The notes below the pieces were generated by a model, which saw nothing but the letters and a program-made list of their open reading frames with translations, was not told the DNA's origin and ran no database searches. This document shows positions 4,383-10,598 of a stretch of 10,598 bases of DNA, piece after piece. A program made the position numbers and the translations under genes. Position 1 is the first letter of the stretch. Each line of letters starts with the position of its first letter. The stretch lies in NCBI GenBank assembly GCA_028275265.1, contig JAPWUZ010000065.1:1-10598 (forward strand), in the 5' to 3' direction. This DNA comes from Armatimonadota bacterium. Lineage in GTDB: Bacteria; Armatimonadota; HRBIN16.

Positions 4383-6344
4383 ATGCGCGCCGGTAATCGA
4401 TTCGAAGGACAATACTTCTCAGGTGGGGGAGATGCAGAGTATCTGCATCTGCTGGACATTGCCCGTCGGATGTTTGACCCCGACCCCGAGTTCCAGAACC
4501 TGCCGATGCTGTATACCCCGCAATGGAACGGTTTCGTGGAGGGCCCCACGTGGAACGCCTGGTGGATACAGAACAGCTACGGAACGACCTACTGTGCGTT
4601 GCCGTTCCTGCTGGAGCCATACGTCACCTTCCTGCAGAACGCACAGGACCTGTGGTTCGAGCAGATGGGCGATGGTAAGACCGTGCGTCCCTTCCAGATG
4701 GGCGAACGCCGTTTCGACTGGGTTCCACCGGACGGTTGCCTGTGTGACGCTGCTGCGCCGGGCTGGTTTGTGGCAAAGCAGGGGGATGGACGAGTGGACA
4801 TCCACGATTGGGGCATGGAGTTTACGGCGGCTGGACTGTTGATGCAGGCGGAGCTGCTGTTAATCGGTCGTGACCCCGAAGCCCTCGCCCGTTACCTGCC
4901 CAAACTGGAGCGGTGCGCGGAGTTCGTCGAGAGCAGACGTGACCCGACAAACAATCTCTTCCTTGCCGGACCGGCTGGCAATCTGCTTGCTCCCAGTTAC
5001 GCCGGCTGGAAGCGTCCCGATGGCACGTACGGCATGGCGTACCTCGCCGGGCTGTCTATCACTTACATTGCCGCGCTGGACAGGCTTATCGAGCTGGAGA
5101 AGCTGGCGGGCGATGCCCGTAAGGCACGGCTGTACGCGGGGCGCCGTGAACGAGCGCGTAAAGGATTAACGCTGCTCACCACGGAGGAGGGCTACTTCAT
5201 CAAATCGCTGGACCCCGACGGCACCAGACACGGCGTGTATGGCGCACCGAAGCATGGCTACTTCGAGTCCTCGCCGAACCACGATGCGATATGCTTCCGC
5301 GTCGTGGATGATGCGCAGGCGCAGCGCATCTACGCCATGATCGCCTCTATCCCCGGTTTGCGCCCCTACGATTTCATCATCCCGAACTATCCCTCACTGG
5401 ACGACATGTACACAGAGCCGGAGGGCTTGTGGGCTTTTGGTACGTGGGTGAACGGCGGGCACTGGTCGACCTGTGAAGCGCGCATGATCATGGCATACTA
5501 TCGACTGGGCCAGCACGAGGACGCTCGCCGTTCCATGAAGCGGCTGCTGGATTTTGCCCGCCGGTTTCGCTTGGACAACCCGCTGGTGAAGTTTGGAAGT
5601 GATGTATATCAGCCCGCAGAGCCCATCAATATTACTTATGATGCCTTTGGTCCGCCTGCCGCGATGGTGCGCGGCTTGTTCGAGTATCTCTACCGCGCCG
5701 ACGGGTTGACGCTGGTACCGCACATACCGGCGGGCGTGACCGAACTGCATCAGCGTTTCCCTGTGCGCTTTGGCAAAAAGCGGTTGTATCTGTCCACGAT
5801 GGGGCAAGGGCGTATACGCAGGGTACTGGTCAACGGCAAGGACTGGCAGTGGCATGATGAGGGGTCCGTATTTCTGCCCGAAGACCGCACCCCGGAGGTA
5901 GCCAAGATACAGATAGTGCTGGGCGATGCGAAACCTGCGCGGGTACCGGTTCCCACCGCGCCCATGTCTGCGCCAGCGGTGCTGAACGAGTTTGCGAAGA
6001 CATCTGCGCCGGCACCGCTGGCGTCGTTGAAAGAAAGGATATCCACCTTTGCCCGTTTACTGCAGCGATTGGATCAGGCAGGACTGGCTCAGACATACGA
6101 AGCAGCTCATGCCCAGCTGATATTGAGGCAGTGGTTAACGATAATGAAACGCGCGGAGCTGCAGAGCACGGGCAAACTGGCGCAGTTACCCGAGCCGTCA
6201 CAAACGGCTGCCGATAAAAGCTATGTGGAGACCCTCACGAAGTTATGCGAAGGTCTGGAGAAAGTGGTGGACGGCTACGCCGATTCGCGCCTTGCCGAAA
6301 AGCGCCGCATCCACGAGATATGGCGGTTGGCAAAGGGAAGGTAG
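4383..6344 (+). CDS. Putative six-hairpin (alpha/alpha-barrel) glycoside hydrolase-like protein with helical C-terminal extension
   Basis: The 653-residue protein has no signal peptide and starts behind an excellent GGAGGTGA (4371-4378), so it is probably cytoplasmic. Residues 1 to about 440 are rich in aromatic residues and paired helices, as in six-hairpin glycosidases: WNAWWIQNSYGTTYCALPFL (57-76), DIHDWGMEFTAAGLL (139-153) and GLWAFGTWVNGGHWSTCEAR (348-367). Residues 441-515 (LTLVPHIPAG, then FGKKRLYL and RVLVNGKDW) resemble the beta-sandwich cap that ends the barrel in families such as GH78 or GH94. A Pro/Ala linker (about 516-546) leads to an extra helical segment (547-651) that I do not recognise. 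Candidate acids include Asp139, Asp142, Glu146, Glu345, Glu347 and Glu365, but I cannot assign the catalytic pair or substrate. It could equally be a lyase or epimerase of the same fold. Confidence 0.62.
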   Translation: MRAGNRFEGQYFSGGGDAEYLHLLDIARRMFDPDPEFQNLPMLYTPQWNGFVEGPTWNAWWIQNSYGTTYCALPFLLEPYVTFLQNAQDLWFEQMGDGKTVRPFQMGERRFDWVPPDGCLCDAAAPGWFVAKQGDGRVDIHDWGMEFTAAGLLMQAELLLIGRDPEALARYLPKLERCAEFVESRRDPTNNLFLAGPAGNLLAPSYAGWKRPDGTYGMAYLAGLSITYIAALDRLIELEKLAGDARKARLYAGRRERARKGLTLLTTEEGYFIKSLDPDGTRHGVYGAPKHGYFESSPNHDAICFRVVDDAQAQRIYAMIASIPGLRPYDFIIPNYPSLDDMYTEPEGLWAFGTWVNGGHWSTCEARMIMAYYRLGQHEDARRSMKRLLDFARRFRLDNPLVKFGSDVYQPAEPINITYDAFGPPAAMVRGLFEYLYRADGLTLVPHIPAGVTELHQRFPVRFGKKRLYLSTMGQGRIRRVLVNGKDWQWHDEGSVFLPEDRTPEVAKIQIVLGDAKPARVPVPTAPMSAPAVLNEFAKTSAPAPLASLKERISTFARLLQRLDQAGLAQTYEAAHAQLILRQWLTIMKRAELQSTGKLAQLPEPSQTAADKSYVETLTKLCEGLEKVVDGYADSRLAEKRRIHEIWRLAKGR

Positions 6345-6360
6345 CAGTACAGTATGTAGC

Positions 6361-6383
6361 CGCAGGCTTTAGCCTGCGTTTTT
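6361..6383 (+). terminator. Hairpin with T tail after the glycosidase-like gene (also REP-like)
   Basis: CGCAGGCT (6361-6368) and AGCCTGCG (6371-6378) pair perfectly around TT and are followed by five T, 17 nt after the stop at 6344. It would work as an intrinsic terminator for the upstream gene. The bare 2-nt spacer forces opening of the top pairs in RNA. The core sequence GCAGGCTTTAGCCTGC has the look of widely dispersed bacterial repeats, so it may be part of the adjoining element at 6383-6460. Confidence 0.55.
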
Positions 6384-6460
6384 GGAGGGCGAACCTCCTG
6401 GTGAGTTGCTCCCCGCGGGCACGGAGGAGCCTTACGGCTCGGCGGAAGCTTCGCCCTCCA
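6383..6460. repeat. 78-bp inverted-repeat element (REP/MITE-like)
   Basis: Terminal arms TGGAGGGCGAA (6383-6393) and TTCGCCCTCCA (6450-6460) are exact 11-bp inverted repeats. Inside are CCTCC (6394-6398) facing GGAGG (6423-6427) and a hairpin GAGCC, TTAC, GGCTC (6427-6440). The element fills almost the whole gap between two convergent genes and ends 4 bp before the stop of the next gene. It has no coding capacity. Its size, terminal repeats and position suit a REP or MITE-like dispersed element; one copy in the window cannot prove that. Confidence 0.65.
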
Positions 6461-6464
6461 TCGG

Positions 6465-8285
6465 TTACTTCCTGATATGCTTGCGCTTGGCGCGGTCGAT
6501 GCCCGCGTCGCGCTTCTTCTCGTCCAGATGCCACATTCCACCACGCAGGTAGAACGCTTGGAACGCGCTGAGTACGGAAGCCACCCTTCTGCGCTTGGTA
6601 CGTCGGATGACGTTGACCTCGCTGAGGATGCTCAGGAACTCCATGCCTCCGCGGTGTGTACCCAAAATCTCGCAGATGATGTCGAAGGTGGAGTAGGTCT
6701 GAGCCATGCGTGTGCTCATGTCCAACAGCTCTTCGTAGCGCGCGCGGCTGATATGCACGCGCTGGTCCAGCGTGTCCTCCCAACGCACCTTGAAGACGAA
6801 CGGGTCCTCCGTACGGGTGAGGGTAAACACCAGCCCTGATACCGCGTCGCGGGTGGCATACCAGTCCAGCAAGCCGTAGATGAGCCTCTCATTCTGGTTC
6901 ACATACACATCGGTATAGCGTTCGCCGGTCGCCTCGTCGATAAACGTCACCTGCTGGAACTTCGGCTCGCTCAAGAAGAAACCGGCAGGTATCTGGCATA
7001 GCGGGAAGGTGCCAATCTCCTTGTGGCGCGCTTTGACCACGCACTGCACGCTCTCAGGTACCGGGAAGATGGTGAACTCGCCCTCTTCGTCGCCCACATC
7101 CTGTGCTACTGGGTCCTGAATATCAGAGCGCAGTGTACCGGACAGCCCCTCGTCCTCCAGGTCGAACTCCAGAGGTTCGCCTTCCTCGGTGTAGAATTGC
7201 ACCTCCGGGAAGGACAGGCTCTCGGGTACCTGGAAGAGGTAAGGAGGCAAATTCTGGGGATTCACAAACCGCGTACCGCCCAACCATAACACCCGCTCAT
7301 CCTGCTTGAGGGACTGGATGATGGTTTGCAGGTCGTTGGCGTATGTGGGGTCGCCGGGTGTAAGGTCAAAGAACCGCCTCGCCAGTTCGTCTGCCGTAAC
7401 CACCTTGGGGGACTGCAGCACGTGCTGCACCATCCCTTCCACGTCCTCGACCGATAGCACCAGAGGCTCTGCCATCAACTGTGCCAGGACGCCTGCCATC
7501 TGCTTGGCTTGCGGGCGTATCGCATCCACCCACTGGGGCACCCACTCTGCCAGCGCCCAGTGGGTCACAGGTTCCAGCGCCTCGTTCTCCCGAAGGGGAA
7601 GTGCAACCAGCCCTTCCGCGTCTACCAGACTCTGGTAAGCCCTGACCGGGTCGAAAGTTTCAGGTTGCCGATACCACTGCAGGAAAGCCACGAAGCGCGC
7701 TGACAGTGGAGTACCTGCCGTGCGCAACAGGGCAATCACCGACTCCGGGGAGCCGTCAAACTTCGGGTGCTTTCGCAGCAGTTTTTGCGCCTCGGCGAGG
7801 TCCACGTAGTTGTAGAAAGCAACGTCTTCCGGGGTGCTGTAGTCGGTGCGCAGTAGCCACTCGCGCAAGCCGATTCGGTTGTCCGGCAGGCGGAAAAAGT
7901 GCTCGGCGGACAGGCGGTATACCATCATCGCCATTGCCTCCGGCGTGCGGTGATACACGTCGGCAAGCAAATAGGCGAGCGACTCCAGAGCGACCGGACG
8001 TCCTACATGACGCAGGACCCGCTCTATCAGCGCGTATACAGGGCGTGTTGGGTCTTCGTAACGCATGGAAAGCGTCCATCGCCGTTCACTGGAGATAAAC
8101 AGCTCCGAGTTAGCCCCCAGCGTGTAGCGCAGCAGGTCCATATCCAGAGAGGGCAGGCTACAGGCTTCCTGCAGCTCCGACATCTTTGCCGGCTCCCTGA
8201 AACGCAATAGCGCGTTTGCCACACTGGCGCGCAGAAGCGTCTGAGCAAGTGTCTCTACATCGGGTACGGTAACCGATTTACTCAC
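6465..8285 (-). CDS. Multi-winged-helix-like protein of unknown function, coupled to rimO
   Basis: This is a 606-residue soluble protein that I do not recognise as a named family. Several segments look like winged-helix or HARE-HTH-type units: about 17-75 (VANALLRF to RRWTLSMRY), 83-145 (VYALIERVLRHVGRPVALES to LREWLL), 285-345 (VQHVLQSPKVVTADELARRF to RFVNP), and a C-terminal one about 535-590 (ILGTHRGGMEFLSI to GGMWHLDEK). An acidic stretch (about 367-406) separates a middle beta-rich region. The C-terminus is strongly basic (KKRDAGIDRAKRKHIRK), suggesting contact with nucleic acid. It starts with GTG at 8285, overlapping the rimO stop (GTGA), behind a strong AAGGAGGAGG (8293-8302, minus strand). 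DNA or RNA binding is inferred from the fold pattern only. Confidence 0.72.
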   Translation of the reverse strand: MSKSVTVPDVETLAQTLLRASVANALLRFREPAKMSELQEACSLPSLDMDLLRYTLGANSELFISSERRWTLSMRYEDPTRPVYALIERVLRHVGRPVALESLAYLLADVYHRTPEAMAMMVYRLSAEHFFRLPDNRIGLREWLLRTDYSTPEDVAFYNYVDLAEAQKLLRKHPKFDGSPESVIALLRTAGTPLSARFVAFLQWYRQPETFDPVRAYQSLVDAEGLVALPLRENEALEPVTHWALAEWVPQWVDAIRPQAKQMAGVLAQLMAEPLVLSVEDVEGMVQHVLQSPKVVTADELARRFFDLTPGDPTYANDLQTIIQSLKQDERVLWLGGTRFVNPQNLPPYLFQVPESLSFPEVQFYTEEGEPLEFDLEDEGLSGTLRSDIQDPVAQDVGDEEGEFTIFPVPESVQCVVKARHKEIGTFPLCQIPAGFFLSEPKFQQVTFIDEATGERYTDVYVNQNERLIYGLLDWYATRDAVSGLVFTLTRTEDPFVFKVRWEDTLDQRVHISRARYEELLDMSTRMAQTYSTFDIICEILGTHRGGMEFLSILSEVNVIRRTKRRRVASVLSAFQAFYLRGGMWHLDEKKRDAGIDRAKRKHIRK

Positions 8286-9679
8286 GGTGAAACCTCCTCC
8301 TTATGCCCGGCAGAAACGGGCAGGTTAGCATTGCTTTCGGCTATCAGGTCGTATGCGGTCGCATCCGTCACGGTAACCTTCACAAAAGTGCCCGGTTGCA
8401 GGTTTTTTCCCCGCACCAGCACCACACCGTCCACCTCGGGGGCGTCCCGGAACGAGCGGGCTATCCACAGATTGTTCTGGGCAGGATGCGCCGCTTCTAC
8501 CAGCACCTCTATTTCGCGTCCAACCCACGCCCGGTTGCGCATCAGCGAGATGCGTTGCTGCAGGCGCATCAGGCGGTCGTAGCGCGTCTGTGCGACACGT
8601 TGAGGCACACGGTTGGGCAGCTTTTCGGCGGGTGTACCGTCTTCAGGCGAGAAGATGAAGGCACCCGCTCTGTCCATCTGCACCTCTTCCAGAAACGAGA
8701 GCAGATTTGCAAAATGCATGTCTGTCTCGCCCGGAAAGCCCACGATAAAGGTGCTGCGTACCGTCATGTCGGGGTGCGCCTCCCGCAGCCGGCGTATCAG
8801 CGCGACATACTTCTCTCTGCCGACGGGGCGCATCATTGCGCGCAGAATCTCGTCGTCGGCGTGCTGTAACGGCAGGTCTACGTAGGGAAGCACGCCCGGC
8901 GTATTCGCCAGCACCTCAATAAACGCATCGGTAACCCGCGAGGGATAGCAGTACAGCACACGAATCCACCGGAAGGCTTCCATCGCGGACAGCTCACGCA
9001 GCAGGTGGGGCAGCATCTGCTTGCCGTAGAGGTCGAGGCCGTACTGGGTGCTATCCTGCGCGATGAGGTTGACCTCCTTCACCCCTCGATCCGCCAGGTC
9101 CTCCGCCTCAGCCAGAACACGCTCCAGCGGCTTGCTCACGTGTCCGCCACGGAAGGCGGGAATGGCGCAGAAGGTGCATTTGTGGTCGCAACCTTCGGAA
9201 ATCTTGAGATATGCGCTCCAGGGGGCAGTGGACAACACCCGTGTGCCCGTTTTAGCCCAACGGTGCTGCGGTGGGGTTTGTTCTATGAAAGGCTCTGTGC
9301 GTCCCAGCGCCTGCTCCACCACTTCGTGAATACGCGCCATTTGTCCTACACCAATCAGCGCGTCGACTTCGGGCACCTGTTCCAGCAGCTTTTGTCCGTA
9401 GCGTTGCGACAAACACCCGGCGACAATCACCTTTGCTCCGCGGCGACGCTTCCAGAGCATGGCATCACGGATGGCAGAAAGGGACTCTTCCTTTGCGCTG
9501 GCGATGAAGCCGCAGGTGTTGACGATGATGGCGTCGGCGCGGGATGGGTCGGCGGTGAAGGTATACCCGTGCTCCGCCAGCACACCCAGCATCTCCTCCG
9601 CATCGACCACGTTTTTAGCGCAGCCGAGGTTCACGATGGCTACCGAAGCGGATTTTCCGTTGGAACGCTCCATGCCCAT
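8282..9679 (-). CDS. rimO: Ribosomal protein S12 methylthiotransferase RimO
   Basis: RimO is a radical-SAM enzyme that adds a methylthio group to the conserved aspartate of ribosomal protein S12. The 465-residue protein has all three parts. An N-terminal MTTase domain carries the second cluster cysteines Cys20 (VNLGCAKN), Cys56 (VNTCGF) and Cys89 (VAGCLSQRY). The radical SAM domain carries CDHKCTFCAIP (Cys164, Cys168, Cys171). A C-terminal TRAM-like domain spans about 389-449. NLGCAKNVVDAE and KISEGCDHKC are typical of RimO rather than MiaB. The start is ATG 9679, behind GAGG (9685-9688, minus strand); a GTG at 9715 is in frame but lies inside a hairpin and has no ribosome binding site. The stop overlaps the next gene's GTG by 4 nt. 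Confidence 0.95.
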   Translation of the reverse strand: MGMERSNGKSASVAIVNLGCAKNVVDAEEMLGVLAEHGYTFTADPSRADAIIVNTCGFIASAKEESLSAIRDAMLWKRRRGAKVIVAGCLSQRYGQKLLEQVPEVDALIGVGQMARIHEVVEQALGRTEPFIEQTPPQHRWAKTGTRVLSTAPWSAYLKISEGCDHKCTFCAIPAFRGGHVSKPLERVLAEAEDLADRGVKEVNLIAQDSTQYGLDLYGKQMLPHLLRELSAMEAFRWIRVLYCYPSRVTDAFIEVLANTPGVLPYVDLPLQHADDEILRAMMRPVGREKYVALIRRLREAHPDMTVRSTFIVGFPGETDMHFANLLSFLEEVQMDRAGAFIFSPEDGTPAEKLPNRVPQRVAQTRYDRLMRLQQRISLMRNRAWVGREIEVLVEAAHPAQNNLWIARSFRDAPEVDGVVLVRGKNLQPGTFVKVTVTDATAYDLIAESNANLPVSAGHKEEVSP

Positions 9680-9697
9680 GCTTTCCTCACAAAAAGA

Positions 9698-9713
9698 GCG
9701 CACTTGCGTGCGC
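9698..9713 (-). terminator. GCAA-tetraloop hairpin with T tract in the rimO leader
   Basis: On the minus strand GCGCAC and GTGCGC pair around a GCAA (GNRA-type) tetraloop and are followed by TCTTTTTG. This is a compact intrinsic-terminator shape 57 nt after the aminotransferase stop. It also coincides with the predicted first nucleotides of the rimO transcript (start near 9712), so it may instead be a 5'-terminal protective stem or attenuator. It lies 10 nt upstream of the rimO ribosome binding site. Confidence 0.55.
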
Positions 9714-9718
9714 ACATT

Positions 9719-9748
9719 AGTATACCATGTGAAGGATGGTCAGGTCAA
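9719..9748 (-). promoter_or_regulatory. Promoter of rimO
   Basis: On the minus strand TTGACC (-35, 9743-9748) and TATACT (-10, 9719-9724) are 18 bp apart, each matching the consensus at five of six positions. The predicted start near 9712 gives a leader of about 33 nt. This makes rimO independent of the upstream aminotransferase gene. Confidence 0.65.
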
Positions 9749-9753
9749 AGACG

Positions 9754-9773
9754 GTAAGCCGGGCAAGGCTTAC
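9754..9773 (-). terminator. Hairpin overlapping the aminotransferase stop codon
   Basis: GTAAGCC (9754-9760) and GGCTTAC (9767-9773) pair perfectly around a 6-nt loop. On the minus strand the first arm contains the TAA stop codon of the aminotransferase gene (9770-9772), and the second is followed by CGTCTTTG, a weak T-rich tail. It is probably a terminator or a 3'-end-protecting stem that a terminating ribosome would cover. Confidence 0.45.
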
Positions 9774-10598
9774 TCGCTTCGCACTCGCTTCAACACCCGA
9801 TCCAGCTTCTGCAGGAACAGGTGGATGTCTTCTATCGTCACGCTGAGACTGGGGCGCAGGCGGATGGTATCGGTTCCTGCACCGAGCAACAGCAGGTCTT
9901 CCTCCTGCAAGGCAATGTCCAGCAGCCTCTGGCGATGTTCAGGCTGGCGTACACTGAACCCCTGATATAACCCCAGTCCACGCACGTTGTAGATGAGGTC
10001 GGGGTAGCGCTGCGCCAGAGTGTTTAACCCCTCCACCAGCACCGCCGCCTTTTCGGGAACCTGCTCAATCAGCCGTTCCTCGCGCACAATCTTCATCTCC
10101 TGCACAAAGCGCACCATATCCGCCAGTGTGCCTCCCCATGTCGAATCCAGCACGCCCCTGTCTTCCATCGGATACAGCATATATACCACGCCGTTGCCCA
10201 GCTTCTTCGCGGTCGCCACCGCTTGTGGGGGGTAGGGGAGGTCGAATTGGTCGCAGGCGAAGAAGGTGCCCGTCTGTCCTCCTGCGGTTTGTACCTCGTC
10301 GAATCCCAGGTATACGTCGTATTGATGTGCCAGCTCGCTCAGTCCGCGGAAGAACTCCGGGAGTGCGACGCGGTGTCCGCCCGCGCCTTGCAACGGCTCC
10401 ACGATGATGCCCACCACCTCCCCCTGGTACCGCTGCAGGAAGTCTTCCACAATCTCGAGACTGCGTTGCGTGCGCGCACGGTTCTCCGATTCGGGTAGCG
10501 AGGTGTCGATCGCGGGGAAGGGCACCTGGATGTTGCCCGGAATGAAGCCGTGGAAGTCCTTGGTGACGATGGGGTCGTGCGCCACCTGCGTCACGTTC
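9770..10598 (-). CDS. Class III aminotransferase, L-lysine 6-transaminase-like (C-terminal part; runs off right edge)
   Basis: About 275 C-terminal residues are visible, with the frame open to the edge; roughly the first 40% is missing if the family's usual 430-450 residues apply. It is a PLP enzyme. IIVEPLQGAGG and LGFDEVQTAGGQTGT (the Asp of DEVQ contacts the PLP ring nitrogen) are followed by ATAKKLGNG, whose first Lys should form the Schiff base. STWGGTLADMVR and the ending GTDTIRLRPSLSVT resemble L-lysine 6-transaminase (lat), which moves the epsilon-amino group of lysine to 2-oxoglutarate, more than ornithine or 4-aminobutyrate transaminases. The substrate remains uncertain without the N-terminal part. 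A GTG at 10594 is an internal valine, not a start, since coding continues beyond it. Confidence 0.82.
   Translation of the reverse strand, partial: NVTQVAHDPIVTKDFHGFIPGNIQVPFPAIDTSLPESENRARTQRSLEIVEDFLQRYQGEVVGIIVEPLQGAGGHRVALPEFFRGLSELAHQYDVYLGFDEVQTAGGQTGTFFACDQFDLPYPPQAVATAKKLGNGVVYMLYPMEDRGVLDSTWGGTLADMVRFVQEMKIVREERLIEQVPEKAAVLVEGLNTLAQRYPDLIYNVRGLGLYQGFSVRQPEHRQRLLDIALQEEDLLLLGAGTDTIRLRPSLSVTIEDIHLFLQKLDRVLKRVRSE

Noticed and set aside
8282..9679. MiaB (tRNA methylthiotransferase) instead of RimO
   Set aside because: The NLGCAKNVVDAE start and the sequence around the radical SAM cysteines follow the RimO subfamily.
9680..9715. GTG start at 9715 for rimO
   Set aside because: The codon lies within 3 nt of the predicted transcript start and in the hairpin, and has no ribosome binding site. 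ATG 9679 has GAGG at proper spacing and fits the family N-terminus.

Overview
The window looks like chromosomal DNA from a GC-rich, probably thermophilic member of the Armatimonadota. The best clue is the protein at 1564-2313. Its N-terminus combines the prepilin motif with the run AAILFPVFARAR, a combination I associate with the large DUF1559-type prepilin families of Armatimonadota and Planctomycetota. This placement rests on protein style only. I see no phage, insertion sequence, CRISPR array or toxin module.

Left part (1-2637). The start of a small membrane protein gene runs off the left edge on the minus strand. A 330-bp divergent region follows, holding a perfect inverted repeat and an ideal sigma70 promoter (TTGACA, 17 bp, TATAAT). 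That promoter drives a GntR/LacI chimeric (AraR-type) regulator. The regulator's stop codon overlaps the start of a pseudopilin gene (ATGA), and a 66-residue membrane protein follows. Each of the last two genes is followed by a perfect 9-bp GC-rich hairpin. The three genes read as one operon in which a small-ligand sensor is translationally coupled to a surface protein.

Middle part (2638-6464). On the minus strand lie a tRNA-Arg(TCG) gene with its own promoter and, downstream of it, a membrane protein. The membrane protein has a signal peptide, a TPM-like exported domain, one membrane helix, a coiled coil, a zinc ribbon and a Gly/Asp/Phe tail built on a 20-residue period. Divergent from the tRNA is a 653-residue protein resembling six-hairpin glycoside hydrolases, with an extra helical C-terminal domain. 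Between its end and the next convergent gene sits a compact 78-bp inverted-repeat (REP/MITE-like) element, preceded by another small hairpin with a T tail.

Right part (6465-10598). All genes here are on the minus strand. A class III aminotransferase resembling L-lysine 6-transaminase enters from the right edge. Next comes rimO (ribosomal protein S12 methylthiotransferase), with a promoter and a 5'-terminal hairpin. The last gene is an unrecognised 606-residue protein with several winged-helix-like segments. Its GTG start overlaps the rimO stop (GTGA), so the two should be made together.

The items most worth following up are the regulator-pseudopilin coupling, the rimO-coupled multi-winged-helix protein, the zinc-ribbon/repeat-tail membrane protein, the superimposed promoter and hairpin ahead of rimO, and the inverted-repeat elements.
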